A stretch of 64,000 nucleotides of DNA from Hemibagrus wyckioides (GCF_019097595.1 NC_080723.1:17229511-17293510), one strand, 5' to 3'; positions 21,528 to 32,490 are shown, counted from the stretch's first letter. Notes: a model not told the origin generated them from the letters alone. Program-made: numbers and translations.

Positions 21528-24437
21528 ATCTAGCCATGGGGTCACAGTCCAGTGACTTCTGTGCCGGTCCCAAGCCTGGATAAATAGAGAGGGTTGCGTC
21601 AGGAAGGGCATCCGGCGTAAAACATTGCCAAATTTAACCATGCGAATCGTCAGTACTCTAAATTTCATACCGGATCGGTCGAGGCCCGGGTTAACAACGA
21701 CCGCCATCGGAGCCGTTGACCTACAGGGCGCTGGTGGAAATTGGGCTACTGTTGGTCGAAGAAGTAGAGGAGGAAGGAGAGTGCATAGACGGAGAGAGAA
21801 GAGGAAAGGTAAGAGTGTAGGACTGAGAATAGGAACTCTGAATGTTGGTACTATGACAGGGAAAGGTAGAGAGCTGGCTGATATGATGGAGAGAAGGAAG
21901 GTGGATATACTGTGTGTACAGGAGACCAGGTGGAAGGGTAGCAAGGCTCGTAGTATAGGAGCAGGATTCAAGCTGTTTTATTATGGTGTGGATAGTAAAA
22001 GAAATGGGGTAGGTGTGGTCCTGAAGGAGGAGTTTGTGAGGAATTTTCTGGAGGTGATGAGAGTGTCAGACAGGGTGATGAGTCTGAAGTTAGAGATTGA
22101 AGGGGTGATGTTGAATGTTGTTAGTGGTTATGCCCCACAGGTAGGTTGTGAGTTAGAGGAGAAAGAGAGATTCTGGAGTGAATTAGATGAGGTGATAGAG
22201 AGTATTCCAACAGGTGAGAGAGTGGTGATAGGAGCAGATTTTAATGGACATGTTGGTGAGGGGAACACAGGTGATGGGCAAGTTTGGAGTTAAGGAAAGG
22301 AACCTTGAAGGACAGATGGTAGTGGACTTTGCTAAGAGGATGGACATGGCTGTGGTTAACACTTATTTTCAGAAGAGGGAGGAGCATAGAGTGACTTACA
22401 AGAGTGGAGGTAGGAGCACACAGGTAGACTACATCCTTTTGTAGAAGAGGCAAGCTGAAAGAGATTAGTGACTGTAAAGTGGTAGTGGGAGAGAGTGTAG
22501 CCAGACAGTATAGGATGGTGGTGTGTAGGATGAATTTGATGGTGTGTAAGCAGAGGTCAAAGATAGAGATGGAGAAGAAAACCAAGTGGTGGAAGCTGAA
22601 AAAGGAGGAATGTTGTGAGGAATTTAGACAGAAGTTGAGACAGGCTCTGGGTGGTCAGGTAGTGCTGGCAGATGACTGGGGAACTACAGCAGAAGTGATC
22701 AGAGAGACAGGAAGAAAGGTGCTGGGTGTGTCATCTGGAAGGAGGAAAGAAGATAAGGACACTTGGTGGTGGAATGAGGAAGTTCAGGATAGTATTCAGA
22801 GGAAGAGGTTAGCCAAGAAGAAGTGGGACATGGACAGGACTGAAGAGAATAGACAGGGATACAAGGAGTTACAGCACAGAATGAAGAGGGAGGTGTCTAA
22901 GGCCAAGCAGAAGGCGTATGATGAGTTGTACACTAGGTTAGACAATAGAGAAGGAGAGAAGGACTTGTACAGGTTAGCTAGGCAGAGGGATCGAGATGGG
23001 AAGGATGTGCGGCAAGTTAGAGTTATTTAGGATAGAGATGGAAAGGTGCTCACAAGTGAGGAGAGTGTACAGAGGAGATGGAAGGAGTACTTTGAAGAGC
23101 TGATAAATGAGGGAAATGAGAGGGAAAAAACAGTAGAAGGGTTTAACTCTGTGGAACAGAAAGTAGATAAGATTAGAAAGGATGAATTCAGGAAGGCTTT
23201 GAAGAGGATGAAAAGTGGAAAGGCAGTCGGTCCTGACGACATCCCGGTGGAGGTCTGGAAGTGTCTAGGAGAGGCGGCAGTGGAATTTTTAACTAGTCTG
23301 TTTAACAGGGTTTTAGAGAGTGAGAAGATGTCTGAGGAATGGAGAAGAAGTGTATTAGTGCCGATCTTTAAGAATAAGGGTGACATACAGAGTTGCAGCA
23401 ACTATAGGGGGATAAAGTTGATGAGCCATACAATGAAGCTATGGGAGAGACTAGTGGAAGCTAGGTTAAAGAAGGTAGTGGAAATTTGTGAGCAGCAGTA
23501 TGGCTTCATGCCCAGAAAGAGCACAACAGATTCAATTTTTGCTCTGAGAATGTTGATGGAGAAGTATAGGGATGGTCAGAGAGAGTTGCACTGTGTGTTT
23601 GTAGACTTGGAGAAAGCGTATGACAGGGTGCCAAGAGAAGAGCTGTGGTACTGTATGAGGAAGTTAGGAGTAGCAGAGAAGTATGTCAGAGTGGTGCAGG
23701 ACATGTATGAGAGGAGCAGGACAGTGGTGAGGTGTGCTGTAGGTCAGACAGAGGAGTTCAAAGTGGAGGTGGGACTGCATCAGGGATCGGCTCTGAGCCC
23801 CTTCCTGTTTGCTATGGTGATGGACCAGTTGTCAGAGGAGGTCAAACAGGAGTCTCCTTGGACAATGATGTTTGCAGATGATATTGTGATCTGTAATGAG
23901 AGCAGGGAGCAGGTGGAGGAAAATCTGGAGAGGCGGAGGTTTGCACTGGAGAGAAGAGGAATGAAAGTCAGCCGTAGTAAGACTGAGTACATGTGTGAAT
24001 GACAGGGAGGGAAGTGGAGCAGTAAGATTACAGGGTGAAAAGGTGAAGATGGTACAGGAGCTTAAGTACTTGGGGTCAACAGTCCAGAGTAATGGAGAGT
24101 GTGGGAAATAGGTAAAGAAGCATGTGCAGGCAGGTTGGAATGGGTGGAGAAAGGTGTCGGGAGTTCTGTGTGATAGAAAAATTTAAGGTTAAGATGGTTT
24201 GGACATGTCCAGAGGTGGGAGAGTGAGTATATTGGTAGGAGAATGTTGGACATGGAGCTGCCAGGCAGGAGGAAAAGAGGAAGGCAAAGAGGAGGTATAT
24301 GGATGAAATAAATGAGGATATGAAGCTAGTGGGTGTAAGTGTTGAGGATGCAGAAGATAGGGATAGGTGGAGAGAGATGATTCGCTGTGGCAACCCCTGA
24401 AGGGAAAAGCCGAAAGAAGAAGAAGAAGAAGAAGAAG
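21528..24437 (+). mobile_element. RTE-clade LINE, near full-length, inactive
   Basis: A non-LTR retrotransposon bounded by a perfect 18-bp target-site duplication and ending in a GAA-repeat tail (24415-24437), as RTE elements do. Order: a 5' leader of about 100 bp, an APE-type endonuclease, a linker, a reverse transcriptase with FADD, a C-terminal RNaseH-less tail, and a very short 3' UTR. The second, deleted copy at 5115-5503 and a leader fragment at the right edge of the window (63755-64000) belong to the same family. Clade assignment rests on domain order, the endonuclease start LRIGTLNVGTMTGKGRELAD, the RT text and the trinucleotide tail. Confidence 0.92.
21625..24400 (+). pseudogene. RTE polyprotein (endonuclease + reverse transcriptase), broken
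   Basis: The endonuclease (from about 21826) shows RIGTLNVGTMTG, the catalytic-Glu motif CVQETRW, SGYAPQVG and GADFNGHVG. The frame is lost near 22270 by a small deletion and resumes in another frame (MGKFGVKERN to STQVDYIL). It is lost again at 22436-22441, where an extra T gives a stop. The RT part (22479-24002) has one in-frame TAG at 23028-23030. It then shows SGKAVGPDDIPVEVWK, YRGIKLMSHTMKLWERL, VFVDLEKAYDRVP, GLHQGSALSPFLF and FADD (23871-23882). After 24001 a two-base loss, a TAG at 24109 and a deletion near 24181 remove the SARIKGK to LGVTR segment. The end (WFGHVQ-like, then MIRCGNP and stop at 24398) is recognisable. At 22509-22511 a Tyr stands in RQYRMVV where a catalytic His is expected in this nuclease fold. 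The copy cannot encode an active protein. Confidence 0.9.
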
Positions 24438-24455
24438 ATTTTAAATATTCTATCA
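24438..24455. repeat. Right 18-bp target-site duplication of RTE element
   Basis: Exact match to 21510-21527 and directly adjacent to the GAA tail. Confidence 0.9.
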
Positions 24456-24789
24456 GACCTTTATTCAGAAACAAGTCTCTGTATGTAATCTGGAATCTTT
24501 TTTTTTTTTTTTTTTTTTTTTTTGGAAAAAAAGTTGTTATATTAGACGTATTGAAATATTTGTCCTCTGTAAATATTAAATAGGAGTTCATGAGCTGTTC
24601 CAGTGCAATTTCCAGTTAGGGAAGTTTTCAGTTTCAGACATCATTTAAACACAGGATTGAGTAAATAAAATCATTTAATGATCAAGAAAAAGGAAAAGCG
24701 TGCAAAAGCGTAGCATTTTACATGTGTTATTTGTTTGTGATAGTTGTGGCTATTAAGAATTGTGTAACGACACATCAAGTCAATCAAAT
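24456..24789. other. Spacer with long poly-T
   Basis: Poly-T run of about 26 at 24498-24523. Nothing else recognised. Confidence 0.5.
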
Positions 24790-24965
24790 TCAAATGAAAT
24801 GTTTTGGTTATGTGTAAAACTATACACAGTACAACATGCAGTGAAATGCTTTTTCCAGCTGTCCATGTCTTTAAAATAGAATCAAAATAGCATAAAAATA
24901 GACTAAGAATAGAATTACTATAAAAATCTAATTTAACTCTACAGTTAGGAAAGGTACAGGATATA
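24790..24965 (-). repeat. Dispersed repeat, LINE-tail type
   Basis: Contains the landmark cagtacaacatgcagtgaaa followed by tgctttttccagctgtcc and an A-rich series of aatagaat-type units. This resembles the antisense of LINE 3' UTRs seen elsewhere in fish and is similar in style to 27325-27600. The family is not identified. Confidence 0.45.
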
Positions 24966-24974
24966 ATATACAGG

Positions 24975-26129
24975 TACTATTACTATACTACACTATAACC
25001 ATACTATACTATACTATACTGTAACCATACTATACTATACAATACTATACTATACTATACAATACTATACTATACTATACTATACTATACTATACTATAC
25101 TATACTATACTATACTATAACCATACTATACAATACTATACTATAACCATACTATACTATACTATACTGTAACCATACTATACAATACTATACTATACTA
25201 TACTATAACCATACTATACAATACTATACTATACAATACTATACTATACTATACTATACTATACTATACTATACTATACTATACTATACTATAACCATAC
25301 TATACAATACTATACTATAACCATACTATACAATACTATACTATACTATACAATACTATACTATACTATACTATACTATACTATACTATACTATAACCAT
25401 ACTATACAATACTATACTATACTATACTATACTATACTATACTATACTATAACCATACTATACAATACAATACTATACTATACTATACTATACTATACTA
25501 TACTATACTATACTATACTATACTATACTATACTATAACCATACTATACAATACTATACTATAACCATACTATACAATACTATACTATAACCATACTATA
25601 CTATACTATACTATACAATACTATACTATAACCATACTATACAATACTATACTATAACCATACTATACTATACTATAACCATACTATACAATACTATACT
25701 ATAACCATACTATACAATACTATACTATACTATACAATACTATACTATAACCATACTATACAATACTATACTATAACCATACTATACTATACTATACTAT
25801 ACTATACTATACTATACTATACAATACTATACTATAACCATACTATACAATACTATACTATAACCATACTATACTATACTATACTATACTATACTATACT
25901 ATACTATACTATAACCATACTATACAATACTATACTATACTATACAATACTATACTATAACCATACTATACTATACTATACTATACTATACTATACTATA
26001 CTATACTATACTATACTATACTATACTATAATCATACTATATAATACTATACTATAACCATACTATACAATACTATACTATAACCATACTACACTATACT
26101 ATACTATACTCAAACCATACTATACTATA
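24975..26129. repeat. (ACTAT)n pentanucleotide array, 1.15 kb
   Basis: Almost wholly actat units with recurrent variants acaat and a one-base-longer ataaccat. The variants recur as a 26-bp higher-order motif (accatactatacaatactat then actata), alternating with pure stretches. Confidence 0.97.
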
Positions 26130-26566
26130 GGCAATAAATACATAAAAAAATATAAAATATATTATATGCATATAATTCACAATGCAGATTTTTAAAAATC
26201 TAAAAAGCTGAATATTTTCTCACGTCCCTCCACTCCACACAAAAACAAAAACATTAAAGTACTCCAGAAATTGCATTTTGTAAATCCATCATCTGTATTT
26301 TCCAAATACATTTTGTCAGGTGTAATTCATTATTAAGTGAAAAAAACATCATTTTAGTTGTGTCCCATGAATCGAGTCATTTATTGTTCATTCATTGTTT
26401 CATAAAATGAAAAATAAATCACTCTTGCTTTTCAGTGCTATTTTCTGTCTGTAATTTTTTTTTACTTCTTTAATAAATGAAATGATATAAAATTTGGATA
26501 GAGCTGGGTTTAAAAGTAAATTATGGAATAAAAGTAAAATATTTGTATATGTAATCATTCTATTCA
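26130..26566. other. No recognised feature
   Basis: AT-rich unique-looking sequence between two pentamer arrays. Confidence 0.5.
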
Positions 26567-26626
26567 TAATATAATATAATATAATATAATATAATATAAT
26601 ATAATATAATATAATATAATATAATA
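26567..26626. repeat. (TAATA)n microsatellite
   Basis: About 12 uninterrupted taata units. Confidence 0.95.
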
Positions 26627-26629
26627 CTG

Positions 26630-26885
26630 TTTATCATGCACAGGGTCACAGAGAGCATGGAGATTATTCCAGGTGACTCTGGGAACAAGCCAAGGATCCT
26701 GGAGTTGGTTCCAGTCTACTGCAAGGGACAATCACACACACACACTCACCCATTCACACACTACAGACAATTTTGAGATGCCAATCAGCCTACATGCATG
26801 TCTTTAGACAGGGGAGGAAACCGGAGAATCCAGAGGAAACACCTGAAATACAGGGAGAACATGCAACTCCACACACACAGCATGG
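26630..26885 (-). mobile_element. SINE family B
   Basis: On the minus strand the landmarks run in order: gttgcatgttctccctgt, gtttcctctggattctccgg, tttcctcccctgtctaaaga, catgcatgtaggctgattgg, a tgtgtgagtg segment and ccagtctactgc-complement. The same order occurs at 31585-31935 and 58241-58595. Confidence 0.75.
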
Positions 26886-26936
26886 ATATTATAATCAATC
26901 CCCCAGCCCCAATTTTTGCAACGCAAACATGCTACG

Positions 26937-27178
26937 GCAGTGTTGGTTCAGGGGGTTAAGCCCCTGGGTTGTTGATCGGAAGATCAGGGCTCAAGCCCCA
27001 GTTCCACTGTTGGGCAATAGAGCAAGGCTGTTAACCCCCTCTGCTCCAGGGGTGCTGGATCATAGCAGCCCCTGTCCTCTGACTCCAACTTCCTCAGCTG
27101 GGACATGTGAAGAAAAGAATCTCACTGTGCTGTAATGTAAGTATGGTGATAATAAAGGCTTCTTGCCCTCAGTTCTTC
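26937..27178 (+). mobile_element. tRNA-derived SINE, family A, full-length
   Basis: The head carries a perfect A-box consensus match (TGGTTCAGGGG at 26944-26954) and a B-box-like GGCTCAAGCCCC at 26988-26999, spaced as in a tRNA. The body has tctgctccaggggtgctgga and gctgggacatgtgaagaaaa, and the tail aataaaggcttcttgccctc. It is the reference copy for family A. Other copies are at 8849-9092 (minus), 47762-47808 (head only), 54300-54443 and 55755-55872. Confidence 0.85.
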
Positions 27179-27324
27179 GTCTATGTACTAAGCCAGCTTG
27201 ACAGGTTATGTCTAATTTTCCAGTAAGTATCACCTCAATCATGGAATCAATCTTTTGTCTTCATCTGGAAACGTTCATATAAATATAACACTCAGTTGAA
27301 CTCATTTGTGCAGCATTTTAAGTC

Positions 27325-27600
27325 AAGTCAAGAAGCTTTTATTGTCATTTCAACCATATATAGCTGATGCAGTACCCAGTGAAATGAGACAACGTTTCTC
27401 CAGGACCATGATGCTACACAAAACAACACAGAGCTACAAAACAACACAGAGCTAAGATCTGGTGCACACAGTGCAAGACAAAAGACAGTGCAAACAGACA
27501 ATACAAAACACAACAGGACAGGACAGATACACAAAATACACAATATAGAGAGAATAGTGCTGACCAGTATAAAGTATAAACAGTGCAATGTGCAAAACTT
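27325..27600 (-). repeat. Dispersed LINE-tail repeat
   Basis: Starts with aagtcaagaagcttttattg and tcatttcaaccatatatagc. On the minus strand this is a LINE 3' end (a gaaatgacaataaaagcttc type polyadenylation region) preceded by a UTR rich in tgcactgt-type words. Common in fish non-LTR elements of Rex/Babar type. The family name is inference. Confidence 0.55.
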
Positions 27601-28525
27601 TAAACAAGTGGGTTCTTGGGGGTGCTTTGCTTTCTCTGTTCCCAAATTAGCTTTTGTGGGTTCCGTGGGCCGAAATCACACATGCTACATGAATCGATTC
27701 GCTTGGAATCCACTGTATCTATATGTGTTACTTAAAAACAAAAATGCTCTGTTCCCAAATCACACTTTGCTTACCTGAAAGCTAAAGATCCTGTCAGTGA
27801 ATCCACTGGCACATATTTTTTACACGAGGTTTTCAAACTTGAACTAAATGATTGACTTAAATATTCTCTAGAAAATAAGTGCTCTCAAGGCAAAAAAAAA
27901 AAAAAGAAGAAATGCCTATCAATTCTAATGGATTTTGCTTATCATTTTCCAGCATGTGATTGTGTTTCTCCACAAGCGAGGGTTTAAACTGGAGGGAAGA
28001 GCACAGAGGTGCAGAGCTCCTGCGGCTTTGCTTTCTGTGAACGGTAAAAGAAACCGAGCTGAGTGCTATCATTTCATGGAAATGTAAATCGTAGCACGGC
28101 ATAACGGTTAATAATAACAACGATGATGATGCAATACAGTTTCACACTGCTTTCACACGGGAGAAATGATTTCACGAATGCAAATTGGATTCTCAGTCAA
28201 GCAGTTGTTTTTGCTGTGTTTATAAAGAAAAAGTGTTCATTTTGCTAGATTAAAGGCTTTGTGATGATGCCGAGAGCGGTGTTCGAGAAAGCCCGTGCTC
28301 GATGACTAAACAAGGCTATGGAATGAGAAGCGTACTGTTTTATAACGGAGTAGCGAAAGCAATATGAAAAATTATTAAAACAGATTAGTGTTTTATCCCA
28401 CATTACAGAATATATGATGTACATTTTTTACATGCCTGGAATTTTCTTACTTAGGTGATATTATATAATGGACCTAATAAGAGTTTACTTATAAGAGGGG
28501 GGTTCAGTTTTATCCACAGTGGGTC
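27601..28525. other. No recognised feature
   Basis: Unique-looking sequence. Contains an A run near 27892-27905. No exon or repeat identified. Confidence 0.45.
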
Positions 28526-28529
28526 GGAA

Positions 28530-28660
28530 ATCCTCCAAATCAAGCACACACCTGATTCCACATGTTTTTCCTGTTTAATGAGTCGATCTTTGCTTTCAGT
28601 AGACTTCTAGTTGGTTGAAATGACAACCTAAACCCACACTATGGATATATATGCTGTCAT
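28530..28660. repeat. 130-bp dispersed repeat E, copy 1
   Basis: Shares aagcacac, ctgattccac, cctgtttaatga, gatctttgct, tagttggttgaaatgacaac and acccacact with 29193-29310. The two copies flank the Tc1-like MITE at 28903-29192. Confidence 0.7.
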
Positions 28661-28902
28661 GAAGTGGTATTAGCTCTTTAATTACAAATCTGCAGTGTCC
28701 AGTGTAGAAGCTTCCCAACGGTCGAAATGATCACTGGATCATTTCCATGCCCCACCTGGAAGTCTGACATGGGGCTAATGTCGGTGAGGTGGATTTAAAG
28801 GTCCCATAATTTTGTCCAGTGGGCCAAATCCAACTTCACTCAACCAAATGGTCAGTTTATTTAAACCTTGGAAGTGCAAATAATGTCACATAAAATGCAC
28901 AT

Positions 28903-29192
28903 CGTGGCCGAAAGTTTGTGCACCCTTGACCATCACACTTATACGTGCTTGTTGAGCATTTTCGTTGTTCTAACAAGCTTCACTCTTCTCTTCTCTGAGA
29001 AGGTTTTCCACTAGATTTCTAGGATCTGTGGGGATTTGTGTAAATTTATTCAGCTCCAAGAGCCTTAGTGATGTTGGGATGCTGACAAGGCTCCAGTTCC
29101 AGTTCATCCCAAAGGTGTTCAGTGGGGTTGAGGGCTCTGTGCAGGACACTCCAGATCTTCCTCTCAAACCTTTCTCTTCACACCATGTCTTC
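28903..29192 (-). mobile_element. Tc1-derived MITE, truncated
   Basis: The left end (gtggccgaaagtttgtgcac then ccttgaccatcaca) matches the TIR family seen at 33593-34020. The body on the minus strand encodes fragments of the transposase C-terminal half (corresponding to HLWDELE-like and the preceding DW-P segment), truncated by the junction with repeat E at 29192. Confidence 0.65.
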
Positions 29193-29310
29193 TCCAAATA
29201 AAGCACACCACTGATTCCACACGTTCACCTGTTTAATGATTCAATCTTTGCTCAGATGTGGGGTCTAATTGGTTCAAATGACAACCTGCACCCACATTGG
29301 CTCTTTACAG
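29193..29310. repeat. 130-bp dispersed repeat E, copy 2
   Basis: Partner of 28530-28660, with the same order of blocks and about 20 percent divergence by eye. Confidence 0.7.
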
Positions 29311-29623
29311 ATATTATTATACACCCCTTTCCCTATAACATAACACTTCTGTAGTTGATGCATTATCATTTATTATTGTAGACAAACGTACAGGGTTACA
29401 CTAAAAATTCTCAGATCGGCTTTTGTTCCTGGTCAGAAAATTGAACTCACATCTGTAAGTAAGGAATAAACAGCAATGGGTCATGGATGGAGAAAGAATT
29501 CCTGGTCCAAAAGCAGTACCTCCTGAACTGTTTATTTCTTTTGTACCAAGTTTTCGATTCATTAATAAAAACAAATCGTTCCATAAATACCATGTCTTTG
29601 TCTCTTTTTAAAATGAATACAGT

Positions 29624-30094
29624 GGATCCTCAATGTACAAATTTATTGCGTTCTGGAGGCAAGTTCTTAAAACAAAAATTCTTATGGCAATAGACATTTT
29701 CCCATAAGAAATAATGTAAATGCTGATAATCTGTTCCAGCCACCCAAAAATATTACTAATATTACCAATTTCCAAGGGTCAAGAGTCCTCACAGACAGTC
29801 GTGCCACCAAGCTTGGGCTAAAAATAGACCAGACCACCCATGCCACTAATCTGTCAACAAAAAAACCTGCAAAAAATTTTGAACACTTGCCAAAGGCAAC
29901 GTTGGTATCGTGGGTTGACTCTTCGACGCTGACTGAATAAAAATTTGTAAAATTCGTAAACTTGCTTCGGTTGACTTCGCTTAGCTTTCCACTGACGAAA
30001 AACAAGTTTTGAAAGGCTCCCGGACGATTACTTGCAAAATTTTAATTCTTAAGGTGAACATTCCTAAGGGAGGGCTTTTGTATGCTGAGGTTCC
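29624..30094. mobile_element. Non-autonomous DNA transposon with 18-bp TIRs
   Basis: The left end ggatcctcaatgtacaaa (29624-29641) pairs with the inverse of the right end tttgtatgctgaggttcc (30077-30094), matching at 14 of 18 positions. The flanks both read aatacag directly against the ends (left flank about 29616-29622, right flank 30095-30101), allowing one base of uncertainty at the left. The interior 29690-29740 contains cataagaaataatgtaaatg and ctgttccagccacccaaaaa, as in other dispersed elements of animal genomes. No transposase is encoded. A 7- or 8-bp target duplication would suggest the hAT or P superfamily; I cannot decide. Confidence 0.6.
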
Positions 30095-30101
30095 AATACA
30101 G

Positions 30102-30779
30102 CTTGTTATGTTACTACGAAACAAAAAAGTGCAAAGTCCTCTGTGCTAGAAACTGTGGCAGGAATCTTATTGTCTGTTCTGAAGTACTGCTACTGTATCA
30201 GTGGTGTTACTAAAAACAGAATTTTATAATTGTAAATAAAATCAGCATGTGATCTGTGCAATTAAACTGATTACGTGTGACACACTTTTGCATGTTGGAT
30301 GGATGCCAGGCACTAGTAGAGCCATTGACTTGACAAATTTGCCGTTTTAATGATTTATGGCATGATCTGCTGTCAAACAATCCTGCCATAATGTGATTAA
30401 ACAAAGAAAATGTGATTAAACAAACCAGCGGACACGATCATTTGACATCTGGAGTGTGCAAATATGGATTCGCAAAAGGGATTACTCTGTTGTCTATTTC
30501 CGAACATTGTATAACATTTCTTGCTGTTTGCGTTTCAGTAATTGTGCCTTTATGCTGCGAAAGACATATATTTTATATCAAATGAACCGGGTGCCATATT
30601 AGACGTTCACAAATCAACATCTGGAACTGAAGCTCCTGAAATTCATCCTCTTCCCTGGAGGTTCCTGCCATTAATGCTCTTACAGAAAACTTCACCGTAG
30701 AAACAAATGTATTTTTCTTTTTTAAGTAGCACTTTATTTTAATCCATTTTTATTATGCGGTGTGTCCAGCATACAAGAC
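30102..30779. other. No recognised feature
   Basis: Unique-looking AT-rich DNA. Confidence 0.45.
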
Positions 30780-30885
30780 CTACTCAGTCAGTCTCAGCAT
30801 CAGTAATCAGGCTCATGGTGGATCCGGAGATATTTCCTGGGAACGCTGGGTATGAGGTGGGAATACAGCCTCGATGGGACGCACG
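30780..30885 (-). mobile_element. SINE family B 3' fragment
   Basis: Landmarks ggatccggagatatttcctg, ggaacgctgggtatgaggtg and ggaatacagcctcgatggga match the antisense of the 3' half of family B. Confidence 0.55.
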
Positions 30886-31329
30886 GAAAAAAATGGACAA
30901 TATTGAAACACAAAAATTTCCAAATAAATGGTTTGAATTAGAGCTGGAAATATCGCTCAGAGCAGAAGATACAATTTTAGATTATAAATATCTGACTGTG
31001 GGTGGATTTCTTGTAGGTTCTGGCAACCCAGATGCAATTATTTAAAATCGTTTCATATTAATCCTGACAATTCTGTATCACAAGGGGGTGGTTAGTGGCT
31101 AGGATGTTTGCACCACTAGTGTTGATGGATCTATTCCTGCCTCTGCCTGATAATATTTTATAATATTAAATGTGCAATATCTCCCACAATGGCACTTTAT
31201 GACTGCATACATTTACAGGGTTCTATTCTACTCATCGTTTTTGCACATGTCTGGGTGGGAGTGTAGATAGACGCTTAAAGTACTCTTTATGCACGACAAT
31301 AAATTTAAACTGAAAGTTCCCGTATATGT
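30886..31329. other. No recognised feature
   Basis: Unique-looking sequence with no identified repeat. Confidence 0.45.
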
Positions 31330-31500
31330 ATTTTCCTCCCAGTGCCTCAGAGGTTTCCTCTCTGAACTCAGGTTTTCTCTCCAGACCGAAGACACGTGTT
31401 GTAAGTTGATTGATGTCTGTAAATCGTCTGTATTGTGTGTATAGTGGTGTGTGGTTGTTGTGTAGGATAAGCAGAAAATTACAGAAAGTTAATGGATGAA
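31330..31500 (+). mobile_element. SINE family B fragment
   Basis: Landmarks gtgcctcagaggtttcctct, ggttttctctccagaccgaa, gacacgtgttgtaagttgat and gtgtaggataagcagaaaat run in family B order. The head is missing. Confidence 0.65.
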
Positions 31501-31584
31501 ATTATGTATCATAACAATATTTTGTTTCATGCTTTCTCGTGTTATTTTGGTGATGCGAAATCTTGATTTGGTTATTCATTAGTT

Positions 31585-31942
31585 GATTAACCCTGGCACA
31601 TCCGCCCTGAACCCTTTGTGGCTGGGGGTTCGATTCCCACACCCACCCTGTGTGCGAAGTTTGCATGTTCTTCCTGTGCTTCAGGGGTTTCCTCTGGGTA
31701 CTCCGATTACCTCCTGCAGTCCAAAGACATGCTATGCAGACTGATTGCTATCTCTAGGTTGTCTGTAGAGGTGAGTGTGTGTGTGTGTGTGTGTGTGTGT
31801 ACCCTGCAACAGATTGTCACCCCATCTTGTGTGTCACCTGTCTTGTGCCCTGAATCCCCTGGGATAGACTTCAGGTGTGAGCCTGTGTAGGATAAGCACT
31901 ACAAAAGATGGATGGATGGATGGATGGATGAATGGATGGATG
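31585..31942 (+). mobile_element. tRNA-derived SINE, family B, near full-length
   Basis: A perfect B box (GGTTCGATTCCC at 31627-31638) follows a degraded A-box region. The body runs tttgcatgttcttcctgtgc, ggggtttcctctgggtactc and ccaaagacatgctatgcaga, then an internal TG tract (31772-31800), then the 3' region ending gtgtaggataagcactacaa and a GGAT tetranucleotide tail (31908-31942). Internal TG tracts at the same place occur in the 58241-58595 copy, so the microsatellite is seeded by the SINE itself. Confidence 0.8.
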
Positions 31943-32289
31943 ATTAATTCTGACTGGCTCATGGATCATGACTGTCAATATTTTATATAACTGCAACCAA
32001 TAAAAGTATTATGATTTTTTTCAAATTCGGTTTATTTAATTTAAACCACGGTGAGGTGAAATAATTAGACATGAATTAAAATATTACACATTTTAAATCT
32101 GGTATATAAATCATTAAATTCACTTCTAAATCTTTTTATTTTTTTGTATATATATAGTTTTTACAACCCGTAGATGGTGCTACAAGCTGCGTTGCTGCGT
32201 GAACACAACACGCTGAATCCCAAATAGCTCTAAATGGTAAACCTAGTGCACTAGTCAGGGTGCATCATATACGATTTCCTTAGGCTACC
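31943..32289. other. No recognised feature
   Basis: AT-rich up to about 32160, then rising GC. The tagtgcactag and agtgcact words near 32249-32300 belong to a sequence that seems to lead into the promoter-like island. Confidence 0.4.
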
Positions 32290-32490
32290 AAGTGCACTCA
32301 TGTAGGGGGCCATTTTGTGATAGAGCGTGCACCGAGCTCCACATTCCCACAATGCCTTTAGTGTTTACATGTGCTCTGACAGCGCCGTTGCCGTTCAGAG
32401 CAGCTTGCCTAGTAACCAAGCGGAAGTTGAAGTGTCCGAGCGGTCTCGCGCTGCCGTTTCGCCGGTGGAAAAGTTACGCCGTGAGTAGCG
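32290..32490 (+). promoter_or_regulatory. CpG-rich promoter-like island with candidate 5' exon
   Basis: About 16 CpGs in 180 bp, unlike the CpG-poor surroundings. In order there are: ttcccacaatgc (32344-32355), which fits the ZNF143/SBS core; cttgcctagtaacc (32404-32417), 13 of 14 with an RFX X-box; and gcggaagt (32420-32427), an ETS site. A good 5' splice site GTGAGT follows at 32481-32486. The arrangement (ZNF143, X-box, ETS, then a short exon and donor) is typical of TATA-less vertebrate promoters and suggests a plus-strand transcript starting around 32430. No downstream exon could be identified. Alternative: an old promoter-bearing repeat. The 143-codon frame over this interval has no domain and reads through the donor. 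Confidence 0.4.

Noticed and set aside
21525..22585. Minus-strand frames over the RTE element
   Set aside because: Antisense shadows of the endonuclease and RT coding region.
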